Below are positions 23,760 through 33,500 of a stretch of DNA of 64,000 nucleotides, piece by piece. The stretch lies in NCBI RefSeq assembly GCF_025629245.1, contig NZ_JANZXN010000022.1:10664-74663 (forward strand). Direction: 5' to 3'. Both the position numbers and the translations under genes were made by a program. Numbering within the stretch: the first letter of the stretch is position 1; each line of letters opens with the position of its first letter. The DNA comes from Natronobiforma cellulositropha (GTDB taxonomy: Archaea > Halobacteriota > Halobacteria > Halobacteriales > Natrialbaceae). Under the pieces are notes generated by a model, which was not told the origin of the DNA, made no database searches, and saw nothing but the letters and a program-made list of their open reading frames with translations.

Positions 23760-25454
23760 ATGTCAGACGATAATCCACAGATGGCCGGTTCGGGTCGAGG
23801 CGTCGACTTCGGATCCGGGGCTCGGTTCGGATCGGACGAGACGACCCTGGATCCGACTGACGACGAGTCGAACCAGGGGCTGTTCGACGACCTGCTCAGC
23901 GGCGAACCGATCTTCGAGAACAAGGAGGTCCTTCGCCCGTCGTATACGCCACACGAACTTCCCCACCGTAGCGACCAGATCAACAAGATGGCGACGATTC
24001 TCGTCGCAGCACTCAGGGGAGAGACGCCGTCTAACATCCTCATCTACGGAAAGACCGGTACCGGAAAGACCGCGAGTGCGAAGTTCGTCAGCAAGGAACT
24101 CGAGAGCACCTCGAAAAAGTACAGCGTTCCCTGCGAAGTCGAGTACATCAACTGTGAGGTGACGGACACCCAGTACCGCGTCCTCGCACAGCTCGCGAAC
24201 AAGTTCATCGAGGAGAACGAACGGCTCATCGACGAGCGACTCGATTCGCTCGACGCCCTCCTCGAGGAAGTCGACACCTACGGAGGCGATACCACACCCG
24301 ACGGAGACGTCGACGCGTCGCCTGCCGATGGTCGAACCGACGACAAACGATCTGTTCGGGTCGAAGGTAAAACCTCTTCCAAACCGAATCGTGACGCTTC
24401 GAATAGCGGATCTCCACCTGAAGTAGGGGGGTTCGAGAGTGGCGACGATCCGGGTTCGGAAACCGAACTCGAGGAGGCACCCCCTCACCCACTCACGGAG
24501 ACACCGTTCGATTCGCTCGACGAGGTCTCCGCTCGTCGCGAGCAACTCGAGGCAGACCGCGAGTCGTTCGAGGAGGTGCCGATGACGGGGTGGCCGACCG
24601 ACCGCGTCTACAGCGTCTTCTTCGAGGCGGTCGACTACTCCGAGCGGGTCGTCGTCATCATGCTCGACGAGATCGACAAACTCGTCGAGAAGTCGGGCGA
24701 CGACACGCTCTACAACCTCTCGCGGATGAACTCGGAACTGCAGAACTCGCGGGTGTCGATCATCGGGATCAGCAACGACCTGAAGTTCACCGACTTTCTC
24801 GACCCGCGCGTCAAATCGAGTCTCGGCGAGGAAGAGATCGTCTTCCCGCCGTACGACGCGAACCAGCTCCGGGACATCCTCCAGCACCGTTCCGAGGTCG
24901 CGTTCAAAGGTGACGCGCTCTCGCCGGACGTCATCCCGCTGTGTGCGGCCTTCGCCGCCCAGGAACACGGTGACGCTCGGCGCGCGCTCGACCTCCTGCG
25001 GACTGCGGGCGAACTCGCCGAACGCTCCCAGACGGAGACCATCGTCGAAGAACACGTCCGTCAGGCCCAGGACAAGATCGAACTCGACCGCGTCGTCGAG
25101 GTGGTCCGCACCCTGCCAACGCAGAGTAAACTCGTCCTCTTCGCGATCATCCTCCTCGAGAAAAACGGCGTTCACAGCATCAACACCGGCGAGGTGTTCA
25201 ACATCTACAAGCGCCTCTGTGAGGAGATCAACGCCGACATCCTGACCCAGCGGCGGGTGACGGATCTCATCAGCGAACTCGACATGCTCGGCATCGTCAA
25301 CGCCGTCGTCGTCTCGAAAGGGCGCTACGGCCGCACCAAAGAGATCAGCCTCTCGGTCCCGCTCGAGGACACCGAGGTCGTCTTACTCTCCGACTCGCGT
25401 CTCTCCGACATCGACGACATCCAGCCGTTCGTCCAGGCGCGCTTCGACAACTGA
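23760..25454 (+). CDS. orc1: Orc1/Cdc6 replication initiator
   Basis: A 564-residue AAA+ initiator that binds ORBs and loads MCM. Walker A is IYGKTGTGKTASAKF (near 100), Walker B is VVVIMLDEIDKL (near 305), sensor 1 is IIGISNDLKFTDF, sensor 2 region is 'GDARRALDLLRTAGELAE', and a winged-helix DNA-binding domain fills the C-terminus (about 450-560). Between AAA+ subelements, residues about 165-270 form a long acidic, low-complexity insertion. A piece of this (SPPEVGG) is encoded by an ORB-like DNA sequence at 24411. I chose the ATG at 23760 because the frame before it overlaps the origin box. The gene begins at the right end of the origin region. Confidence 0.96.
   Translation: MSDDNPQMAGSGRGVDFGSGARFGSDETTLDPTDDESNQGLFDDLLSGEPIFENKEVLRPSYTPHELPHRSDQINKMATILVAALRGETPSNILIYGKTGTGKTASAKFVSKELESTSKKYSVPCEVEYINCEVTDTQYRVLAQLANKFIEENERLIDERLDSLDALLEEVDTYGGDTTPDGDVDASPADGRTDDKRSVRVEGKTSSKPNRDASNSGSPPEVGGFESGDDPGSETELEEAPPHPLTETPFDSLDEVSARREQLEADRESFEEVPMTGWPTDRVYSVFFEAVDYSERVVVIMLDEIDKLVEKSGDDTLYNLSRMNSELQNSRVSIIGISNDLKFTDFLDPRVKSSLGEEEIVFPPYDANQLRDILQHRSEVAFKGDALSPDVIPLCAAFAAQEHGDARRALDLLRTAGELAERSQTETIVEEHVRQAQDKIELDRVVEVVRTLPTQSKLVLFAIILLEKNGVHSINTGEVFNIYKRLCEEINADILTQRRVTDLISELDMLGIVNAVVVSKGRYGRTKEISLSVPLEDTEVVLLSDSRLSDIDDIQPFVQARFDN
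24411..24433 (+). other. ORB-like site inside orc1
   Basis: TCTCCACCTGAAGTAGGGGG then GTT sits in the non-conserved linker of Orc1. It parallels TCTCCACCTGAAACAGGGGG at 27535 in polD1. Confidence 0.5.
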
Positions 25455-25549
25455 CCGACCCGGTCTCTCCGCGGCCACCTCCTCACCGCTCTCACCTTCC
25501 ACTCTCTCCCACCGCTCTCACCTTCCGCCCTCACCTCTCCTCTCTCCGA

Positions 25550-25574
25550 CCACCCCTCTGTTTCCCCTCGAGAC
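25550..25574 (-). other. ORB-like site downstream of orc1
   Basis: The minus strand reads CTCGAGGGGAAACAGAGGGG then TGG. It lies in the 336-base gap between convergent orc1 and sec11; the rest of the gap is pyrimidine-rich CTCTCACC repeats without a gene. Confidence 0.55.
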
Positions 25575-25790
25575 CGCCCGACTGCTCGTCAGCGAGACCG
25601 CTCGGGAACTTTCGGTGGGGGTTCGACTCGAGTGCCTGGATCTCGTCCGACCGGTCCGTCGTGGGGGTCTCGTTCCGGTCGGTCCTGTCGTCGGTCGTCT
25701 GCGTGTCTGTGCTGCCTGCCAGTGTACTGTCTGCGCTCGGCGTACCCAGTCTCTGAGATTCAGTCTTCTCTGCTGAAGGTGGCCCGGTGA

Positions 25791-26996
25791 TCAGCGCCCG
25801 TAGCGTCTCCAGCCGGCGATTGCGACGGTCCCGACCCCGACACCCCCTGCTATGCCGACGGCGGTCGTGGCGTGTTCGGACGGTGGCAGTGGCTGGCCGA
25901 CGTAGTCGGGCGTCCCAGCGGTTGGCTCGCCGTCCGGTGTCGCCGTCACGATTCCCGGTCCGGCGGAGAAGTACCGGTCGAACGTGAGTCTGACGTGGCC
26001 GAGCCACGGGACACGAAACATTCCTTTACCGGTGATCCACTCGGGGGCGACGACGTCGGTGTTTACGGCTCCTGCTTGATCGTACACCGAGTTCGTGTTG
26101 GGATTGTCCCCCTTCGTGATGAAGCCGGCGTGATTCGCCGGACAGTGTCTGATCTGATCACACGTCCGTCCGTTCGTGTACTCCGGGTCGGCGTACTTCT
26201 CGACCCAGTCTTCACCCTCTTCGACCCAGAAGTGCGCTCGGTGGATGATCGGTGTCGCCCGGTCGTTGCCGTTGGGCATGAAGATGATCACGTCCCCGGG
26301 CTCGCCGAACTTCTCGTACTCGCTGTTTCCGGCGTCGGCGAGCGGGACGACTCCCGTTCCGTCGACCGAGTTGTCGCCAGTGAAGCGGTTCTCGTCGGCG
26401 ACGAAGATCAGGTCTCCCTTGTGCATATTCGGCTCCATGCTCCCGCTCTCGACGGCGACCAGCGGCGGCCAGACGCCGCTGATACCGAACAGGAGTAAGC
26501 CGATGACGGCGACGATAGCGACGCTGCTGAGGACGTCGCGAACCGCGACCACGGTGCCGTTGTCTGTTTTGAAGAACCAGCGGACGACGCCGTCGTCTTC
26601 GATCGTGACGCCGTTCGATGTCGCCGGTTTCGGTGGACTCGAGTCGCCACCCGAATTCGTCTCACCGGTTGCCGCCCCCTCCACCGCCGTTTCCGGCATC
26701 TCCGTAGATGCCGTCTCTGTGGGCGCTGGATCCGTCCCCTGACCACCCGCCGTCTCCGCCGGCCGACCGGTCGGCTGCTCGGCCGACTGTCGGGTATCGG
26801 GCTGGTTGGTGTCGACTCGCGAGCCGTCGACTGAGTCGTCGTCCGTCTCGGTGTGTGCGGGCGTCTCGCCCCGCTCGTCGTCGGGACTGTGCCCGCTGTC
26901 GTCTGTTCCACCCCCTGTGGGCTGCTCATCCGACGGCGGATCGCTGCCATCTCGAGGCGGATCCGTGGAGGGACCATCGGAACCGGGACCGGTCAT
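25791..26996 (-). CDS. sec11: Signal peptidase I, Sec11 type
   Basis: A 401-residue membrane protease that removes Sec signal peptides. The catalytic domain begins after a helix at about 170-195. The serine motif is VESGSMEPNMHKGD (Ser near 205) and the second catalytic region includes 'ATPIIHRAHFW', with His replacing the bacterial Lys as in Sec11/archaeal enzymes. A further box is 'ITKGDNPNTNSVYDQ'. A C-terminal helix lies near 375-395. Unusually, the first ~160 residues form a very acidic, Thr/Pro/Gly-rich disordered region. Two ATGs (27002, 26996) are possible starts. It is divergent from polD1 with only about 115 bases between, matching the orc1-sec11-polD1 order in Haloferax. Confidence 0.92.
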   Translation of the reverse strand: MTGPGSDGPSTDPPRDGSDPPSDEQPTGGGTDDSGHSPDDERGETPAHTETDDDSVDGSRVDTNQPDTRQSAEQPTGRPAETAGGQGTDPAPTETASTEMPETAVEGAATGETNSGGDSSPPKPATSNGVTIEDDGVVRWFFKTDNGTVVAVRDVLSSVAIVAVIGLLLFGISGVWPPLVAVESGSMEPNMHKGDLIFVADENRFTGDNSVDGTGVVPLADAGNSEYEKFGEPGDVIIFMPNGNDRATPIIHRAHFWVEEGEDWVEKYADPEYTNGRTCDQIRHCPANHAGFITKGDNPNTNSVYDQAGAVNTDVVAPEWITGKGMFRVPWLGHVRLTFDRYFSAGPGIVTATPDGEPTAGTPDYVGQPLPPSEHATTAVGIAGGVGVGTVAIAGWRRYGR

Positions 26997-27117
26997 TGTC
27001 ATCGCTTTGCGGGGGCGCACAATCAACCTTCTGTTCAGTGTCGCCGGGCGTTCACGGCCGCTCGAGACGGAGAACCCGGCTCCAGGGGTCGGATTCGCCA
27101 CCCTTTTCTCACCGCCC

Positions 27118-28794
27118 GTGAATGCCGAAGACGTGCCACTCGAGGGGGTTGCGCGGATCGTCAGCGAACTCACCAGCCACGGCTACAATGCCGAACGCGA
27201 GGCCGTAACGCTGATCGCTGCGAGTGAGGACCCGGAGGCGCTCTTAGCGCGCGTCGTCGAGGGAGTACCCGAGGACGCACTGGTCGTCCGAACCGACCTC
27301 GTGCGTGCGGTTCGCGAGGCCGGAACCGAGCCCACGAGTGACCCCTCCTCCGTGAGTGATCCGCCTCCCGGGACCGAGACGCCCCCCGAGACCGAGACGT
27401 CCCCCGAGACCGAGATGTCGGCGACGTCTCGAGCGACCGGTAAAAACGGGAACCGGTCGGCTCACGGGAGCGACGGCTCAGACCCCTCTCCTTCGACTGG
27501 ACCCACCACTCCCACCTCCTCTGGGGCAGGCGTTTCTCCACCTGAAACAGGGGGGTCTGGTGGGTTCGAACGTTCCGGTGACAGCTCCCAGCGTGCCGTC
27601 GAAATCGTCGGCGACATGACCGGCCAGAGTACGGGGACCGGCGAGTACCGTGACTTCGTGGCGGTGTTTCGCGACCGACTCGAGCGCCTCGGCTCGAAGC
27701 TCCGCGGGCGGGTCAACCACCGTCCGGCGACGGCCATCCAGAAGATGCCCGGCGGCGGTGAGGTCGGGATGGTCGGCCTGGTCAACGACATCCGGTCGAC
27801 GGCGAGCGGCCACTGGCTGATCGAACTCGAGGACGCGACCGGGACGTTTCCGTGGCTGGTGATGAAAGATCGCGAGTTCGCGGGCTTCGTCGACGAACTG
27901 CTCTGTGACGAGGTGCTGGCGATGGAGGGGACCCTCTCTGACGACGCCGGAATCGCGTTCGTCGACTCGATGTACTTCCCGGACGTGCCGCGGACGCACA
28001 CGCCGTCGACCGCCGACAGACACGTCCAGGCGGCGCTCATCAGCGACGTCCACGTCGGCAGCCAGGAGTTCATGGGCGACGCCTGGAACACGTTCACCGA
28101 CTGGCTCCACACCGAGGCGGCCGAGCACGTCGAGTACTTGCTGATCGCCGGCGATATGGTCGAGGGCGTCGGCGTCTACCCGAACCAGGACGAGGAACTC
28201 GACATCGTCGACATCTACGAGCAGTACGAGGCGTTCAGTGAGTACCTCAAAGGCGTCCCCGGTGACATCGAGATCGTGATGATCCCCGGCAACCACGACG
28301 CCGTCCGCCTCGCCGAGCCACAGCCGGGATTCGACGAGCACCTCCGCGGTCTCATGACCGCTCACGACGCGACCATCGTGAGCAATCCGTCGATGGTCAC
28401 GCTCGAGGGCGTCTCCGTCCTGATGTACCACGGCGTCTCTCTGGACGAGGTGATCGCCGAACTCCCCGCGGAGAAGGCGAGTTACGACGAGCCACACAAG
28501 GCGATGTACCACCTCCTGAAGAAGCGCCACGTCGCCCCACAGTTCGGCGGCCACACCCGCCTCGCACCCGAAGAGAAGGACTACCTCGTCATCGACGAGG
28601 TACCCGACATCTTCCACACCGGCCACGTCCACAAACTCGGCTTCGGCAAGTACCACAACGTGCTGGCGATCAACTCCGGCTGCTGGCAGGCCCAGACCGA
28701 CTTCCAGAAGTCCGTCAACATCGACCCCGACTCGGGCTACGCGCCCATCGTCGACCTCGACACGCTCGACGTCACCGTCCAGAAGTTCAGCTAA
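27118..28794 (+). CDS. polD1: DNA polymerase D small subunit (DP1)
   Basis: A 558-residue subunit of the archaeal replicative polymerase D. The C-terminal half is an active-type calcineurin-like 3'-5' exonuclease domain: LISDVHVGSQEF, LIAGDMVEGVG, MIPGNHDAVR, LMYHGVSLDE and FHTGHVHKLG supply the metal ligands. Before it comes an OB fold (about 190-290). The first ~60 residues are a helical domain, joined by a Pro/Thr/Ser-rich linker (about 65-150) that overlaps an ORB-like DNA motif. The start is GTG (27118), judged from where the conserved helix (NAEDVPLEGVARIVSEL) begins; no ATG is suitably placed. Confidence 0.94.
   Translation: MNAEDVPLEGVARIVSELTSHGYNAEREAVTLIAASEDPEALLARVVEGVPEDALVVRTDLVRAVREAGTEPTSDPSSVSDPPPGTETPPETETSPETEMSATSRATGKNGNRSAHGSDGSDPSPSTGPTTPTSSGAGVSPPETGGSGGFERSGDSSQRAVEIVGDMTGQSTGTGEYRDFVAVFRDRLERLGSKLRGRVNHRPATAIQKMPGGGEVGMVGLVNDIRSTASGHWLIELEDATGTFPWLVMKDREFAGFVDELLCDEVLAMEGTLSDDAGIAFVDSMYFPDVPRTHTPSTADRHVQAALISDVHVGSQEFMGDAWNTFTDWLHTEAAEHVEYLLIAGDMVEGVGVYPNQDEELDIVDIYEQYEAFSEYLKGVPGDIEIVMIPGNHDAVRLAEPQPGFDEHLRGLMTAHDATIVSNPSMVTLEGVSVLMYHGVSLDEVIAELPAEKASYDEPHKAMYHLLKKRHVAPQFGGHTRLAPEEKDYLVIDEVPDIFHTGHVHKLGFGKYHNVLAINSGCWQAQTDFQKSVNIDPDSGYAPIVDLDTLDVTVQKFS
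27533..27561 (+). other. ORB-like site inside polD1
   Basis: TCTCCACCTGAAACAGGGGG then GTCTGG encodes SPPETGG in the DP1 linker. It is the closest relative of the site inside orc1. Confidence 0.55.
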
Positions 28795-28854
28795 CGGCTC
28801 CGCATACGGCCGTTCGATCGCTCACACGGTTCTCCCCGTCGTCTCCACTCTCGG

Positions 28855-29304
28855 TCACTCCTCGGGCTCGAGCCGAAACCGGACCGTCCGCTCGCCGTCG
28901 AAGCGCGGCCCGAGCCCCTGTTCGTCGAAGTCGAAGCGGCCGATCGCGTGTGAGACGGCGTCGTCGTCTCGCGGAGCCAGTACTTCGACGGCCATCGACT
29001 CACACTCGGCGAAGCGAATCGGCTCGTCGAGGAGTCGCTCGCAGGCGTCAGCCGTCCCGTTGAGCTGCGTCACGTGAACCGTCCCGCCGCTGGCGTCGAA
29101 GCTGACGAACCCGAGGAGGTCGTCCGGATCCGAGCCGTCGAACTTGCTCTCGTCGACCGAGACGGACGCGTTCTCGTCGGGGGCGTTCTCCTCGGCGACC
29201 CGAACCGTGCGGTCGTGGACGAGGTTTCGCATCACGTCCGTCGGCGACCCGGCGATCGCCGCCAGTGCGTCGGCGTCGGCCTCGAGTGCGTCCCGTACGT
29301 TCAT
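28855..29304 (-). CDS. GNAT-like conserved haloarchaeal protein
   Basis: A 149-residue acidic protein. It starts MNVRDALEADADALAAIAG, the typical first strand and helix of GNAT acetyltransferases, and includes 'LLGFVSFDASGGTVHVTQLNGT', a beta hairpin like GNAT strands 3-4. The acetyl-CoA loop (Q/RxxGxG/A) is not seen, and 'AVSHAIGRFDFDEQGLGPRFDGE' resembles the C-terminal GNAT strand. It is therefore a degenerate or non-catalytic member at best. It lies convergent with polD1, and an unrelated VOC protein gene follows upstream on the same strand. Confidence 0.7.
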   Translation of the reverse strand: MNVRDALEADADALAAIAGSPTDVMRNLVHDRTVRVAEENAPDENASVSVDESKFDGSDPDDLLGFVSFDASGGTVHVTQLNGTADACERLLDEPIRFAECESMAVEVLAPRDDDAVSHAIGRFDFDEQGLGPRFDGERTVRFRLEPEE

Positions 29305-29432
29305 CGACGTGTGGTAATGATGCGCACGGACTTAAATCTCGGTCGAACGGTCCGACAGCCGATAGGTTCCCGGCTGTCGTCACCGGGATTCGTATCGGTC
29401 GTGGGACCGAGTCTGTCCGCCGAGACGCCCGG

Positions 29433-30053
29433 TCAGTCGACGCCGGTACCGGTCGCTGCGTCGGGTAAGTCGGTGGGTTCGGCCGGGAGCCCCAGTTCCT
29501 CGAGCGCCTGTGCCATGTGTTCTTCCTCGGCGAACTGCGCGCCGGCGGCCTCACGAATCTCCTGGGTCTTCGCGAGCACCTCGCCACGGCGGTCGTCGGG
29601 AATCGCGAACTTGTCGGTGGCGAGTTCGATCACCAGTCCGTTGTTGTCGTGGGTGTAGAGCGACTGGAAGATGCCCCGGTCGAAGACGTTGTAGCTCCGG
29701 CCGTCGGCGTCTAAGGCCGCCATCACGTTCTCGAACTCCTCCGGCGGGAACGAGAACGCGAGGTGGTGGACGGCACCGACGCCGCCGCGCTGGGGACCGC
29801 GGTTCGACGGCCGGTCGTCACTGACGAAGAAGGTGATGATCCGGCCGTCTCCGGTGTCGAAAAAGAGGTGTGTCTGTGAGGGGTCGTCGAGGTTCGGCTG
29901 GCGGAGCACCAGCGGCATGCCCAGCAGGTCGCGGTAGAACGCCACCGTATCCGCCTCGTTGCTCCCCCAGATGGTGACGTGGTCGGTCCCACTCATGTGC
30001 ACGGGACTGTCCGGCTTCTCGGCCGTCACTGGATTCTCCTCGCTCATACTCAT
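29433..30053 (-). CDS. VOC family (glyoxalase/dioxygenase) protein
   Basis: A 206-residue protein with a vicinal oxygen chelate domain. 'GTDHVTIWGSNEADTVAFYRDLLGMPLV' (ends GTDHVTIWG and FYRDLLGMPLV) is the first beta-alpha-beta-beta-beta module with a metal His. 'VGAVHHLAFSFPPEEFENVM' begins the second and 'LYTHDNNGLVIELA' supplies the last Glu ligand. Metal ligands thus look present. The C-terminal 50 residues are helical and unusual (AQFAEEEHMAQALEELGL). Substrate unknown; the family covers glyoxalases, extradiol dioxygenases and resistance proteins. A second ATG two codons later is equally possible. Confidence 0.85.
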   Translation of the reverse strand: MSMSEENPVTAEKPDSPVHMSGTDHVTIWGSNEADTVAFYRDLLGMPLVLRQPNLDDPSQTHLFFDTGDGRIITFFVSDDRPSNRGPQRGGVGAVHHLAFSFPPEEFENVMAALDADGRSYNVFDRGIFQSLYTHDNNGLVIELATDKFAIPDDRRGEVLAKTQEIREAAGAQFAEEEHMAQALEELGLPAEPTDLPDAATGTGVD

Positions 30054-30125
30054 CGGTTGGGACCGGAGCCACCTAACCTCCCCAGTGACGGCGATGTCAC
30101 CGGACTCGCGCGACCGCCACCGTGG

Positions 30126-30350
30126 TCACAGCGACCGGCGGTACTCACAGCACGGACAGTACAGCGTGTCGCCGCGTGCGAGGAGTAAACTCCGCTCACA
30201 GCGAGTGCAGGGACCGGCAACCCGAACCCTCCCGTTCTCGCTCGCAACCGCAGCGAGCGTCTGCTCGAGTTGTCCGAGACGGCGCTCTACACGCTCGAGT
30301 TGGTCGCGGACGTTCGTCCGACGGTCGGCCGGGAACTCACGTGGATGCAT
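30126..30350 (-). CDS. 74-residue coiled-coil plus zinc-ribbon protein
   Basis: The first 45 residues form a charged helix with heptad character (RDQLERVERRLGQLEQTLAAVAS). The C-terminal part is a compact ribbon, 'CTRCERSLLLARGDTLYCPCCEY', shown by its pairs CTRC and CPCC. The frame is open much further upstream, but ATG 30350 gives a compact, plausible protein. It is divergent from mcm with 216 bases between that hold an ORB. The function is unknown; the architecture suggests a small dimeric nucleic-acid- or protein-binding factor. Confidence 0.7.
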   Translation of the reverse strand: MHPREFPADRRTNVRDQLERVERRLGQLEQTLAAVASENGRVRVAGPCTRCERSLLLARGDTLYCPCCEYRRSL

Positions 30351-30478
30351 GGCTCTCAGGCGTAGAGACCGCTCGAGTGGATAAAAACCTCTCTGTAGCC
30401 TCATTCGAATACGAATGTCCAGTTTCTGGGGGCGAGCGGTCTCCGATCCGGACCCGGCTCCAACGTCTGCTCGTTCGC

Positions 30479-30507
30479 CAACCCCCCCCTCGTTTCCACT
30501 CGAGACC
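30479..30507 (-). other. Origin recognition box before the mcm promoter
   Basis: The minus strand reads CTCGAGTGGAAACGAGGGGG then GGGTTGG, a strong ORB match about 30 bases before the mcm TATA box. Confidence 0.75.
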
Positions 30508-30534
30508 GACCACTTTCGCCTCGCCATGCGACTC

Positions 30535-30540
30535 TTTATA
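30535..30540 (+). promoter_or_regulatory. mcm TATA box
   Basis: TTTATA ends 26 bases before the mcm ATG, predicting a leaderless transcript. Confidence 0.65.
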
Positions 30541-30566
30541 GCCGAAGACGCACTACACCGTGAGCA

Positions 30567-33500
30567 ATGGCGCAAGCCGGAAGTACGGAACTCGTCGACG
30601 CGTTCGAGCAGTTCTTCAGGAACTACTACGACAACGACATCAAACAGCTTGCCCAGCGCTACCCGAACGAGCAGCGCTCGCTCTCGATCGAGTGGCAGGA
30701 CCTCTACCGTTTCGACCCCGATCTCGCCGACGACTTCATCAACCAGCCCGAACAGCTGACGCGCTACGCCGAGGAGGCGCTCCGTCTCTACGACCTCCCC
30801 ATCGACGTCAGCCTCGGCCAGGCACACGTCCGCATTCGCGGGCTTCCGGACGCCGAGTCACCCGAGATTCGTGACATTCGCGCGCGCTACATGAACCGTC
30901 TCGTGCAGGTTCGGGGCATCATCCGGAAGGCGACCGACGTCCGCCCGAAGATCGAAGAAGCCGCCTTCGAGTGTCAGCTCTGCGGGACGCTCACTCGCGT
31001 TCCGCAGTCGAACAGCGACTTCCAGGAACCCCACGAGTGTCAGGGCTGTGAGCGCCAGGGTCCCTTCCGGGTCAACTTCGACCAGTCCGAGTTCGTCGAC
31101 GCCCAGAAACTGCGCATCCAGGAGAGCCCCGAGGGCTTACGCGGCGGGGAGACTCCCCAGGCGCTCGACGTCCACATCGAAGACGACATCACCGGCCAGG
31201 TCACCCCCGGCGACCACGTCTCCGCCTGCGGCGTCCTCCGCCTCGAGCAACAGGGCAGTCAGCAGGAGAAATCGCCCATCTTCGACTTCTACATGGAGGG
31301 CATCTCCGTCGAGATCGACGAAGAGCAGTTCGAGGACATGAACATCACCGAGGAGGATCTCGAGGAGATTATCCGCCTCTCGGCCGAAGACGACATCTAC
31401 GAGCAGATGGTCGCCTCCATCGCCCCCGCCATCTTCGGCTACGAGGAGGAGAAACTCGCGATGATCCTCCAGCTGTTCTCCGGAGTGACCAAGGAGCTCC
31501 CCGACGGCTCGCGGATCCGCGGCGACTTACACATGCTGCTCATCGGTGACCCGGGTACCGGGAAATGTGTGAAAGGGGACACGAAGGTGGCACTTGCGGA
31601 CGGCCGAGCGGTCCCCATTCGGGAACTCGTCGAATCGAACCTCACTGACCCGAAGCCGATCGACGATGGCTGGTGGGACTCGGTCGACCTCGACGTCCCG
31701 TCGCTTCGACAGGATGGCTCGATTTCAGCCCACCGTGCGACTAAAGTCTGGAAGCGAGAAGCGCCTCCGAACATGTATCGGATTCGAACGTCGAGTGGTC
31801 GCGAACTCGAGGTGACGCCTTCACACCCGTTGTTCGTTCCGACTGAGACCGGGTATCGGGCGGTTCGCGCGGATGGATTGACCGAGGGTGATCGAATCGC
31901 TGCCACGTCGGACTCGAGCGAGGGTACGATCTCGAGCGACGGCATCGCCGCTGACGGCGGTACGACTGTCCCTGTCGTCGATGTCGACCGAATCGACTCG
32001 ATTCACACTATCCAGCCCGACTACGACTGGGTGTACGATCTCGAAGTAGCGCGTACTCACAACTACGTCTCGAACGGCATCGTTTCCCACAACTCCCAGA
32101 TGCTCGGCTACATCCAGAACATCGCTCCCCGGTCGGTCTACACGTCGGGGAAGGGGTCTTCCTCGGCGGGTCTCTGTGTCACCGGCGAGACGCTCGTCCA
32201 CACTGAGAACGGACTCGAGCCGATTCGCGACGTGGTGACTGAGCGCCTCCCAGAGCCGGTTTCCGAGGAAACCGCACTCGAGGACGCCGTCGGACTCTAC
32301 ACGTTCGACCGCGACACGGGGGCGCTCGAGGTGCGCTCGACTTCGCACGTGTGGCGGATGCCACCGAAGCCGTGTCGACGGATCGAGACCTCGTGCGGGA
32401 AAGCACTCGAAGCGTCCCGAAACACTCCAGTGTTGACCTGCAGTGAGGGTGGTCTCGAGTGGAAGCCGATTTCAGAAATCGAACCCGGAGACTACGTGGG
32501 CGTTCCGAGATACACCGACACCGTTCGATCCTCTCCGCCGGTTGCTGACTATCTCGAGTTTACCAACGAGAAGCTCAGACTCTCGGACGACTCGATCGTT
32601 TCCATACGTCGACGCCTCTGTGAGGAGTACGGAACACTGCGGGCGGCTGCACGCGAACTCGGACTGCCGGAGGATTTCGTGTACGATACGCTCCGGAATC
32701 GGTACGTCCCGCTCGAGCGCCTCCGGGTCGTTCTCGATGCAGTCGGTCTCGACCTCGCTGATCTGACGGTCGAACGAGCGATGCTCCGTCACGGGGAGAG
32801 CGTTCGCATCCCGGACGCGTTCGACGAGGATCTCTGCTATCTCATCGGTCTCGTCTTTGGTGACGGCGACCTCATGGTCTCGCGTCGGGGCAAGAACCGA
32901 GGCTGCATCCGGATCTCGAACGGTGACGAGACGATACTCGAGCGGGCGATCGAGATCATCGAGTCGACGTTCGACAAACGGCCGGAGATCGAGTATCAGG
33001 ACGAGCGAGTTCCCAGTATTCGGCTCCACAGTGCGACCGTCGCACGCTTCTTCGCGAACCTCGGGATGAAGACGCCGAAGGAGGACCTGGAACTCGATGC
33101 CAACCTGACGACTGCAGAACATGCAGACGCGTTCCTCCGAGGGCTGATGGATGCGGATGGGTCGGTTTCTGCACGGACGGACGGCGGTTCGAGTATTCAC
33201 TTCTCGACCATCAGCGAGCCGCTCGCTCGGCAGGTCCAGCTGATGTTGGAGACGTATGGTATCCGCGCCCGGGTCCGTGAGCGCGACCGACGCGGAACCT
33301 CGGTACTCGAGAACGGCTACGAGATCACGTCGAAACACGTCCAGTACGACCTCGAGTGCTACGGCCGCGACATCGAGCAGTTTGCGCGAGCGGTCGGCTT
33401 CGACTGTCCGAGGAAACGGGCCGCCCTAGACGGAATCGTCGGTGATGCTGTCCGTCGGCAGGAACGAGTTCCGATCGGCGGTGCGCTCGTGGCAGCCGAG

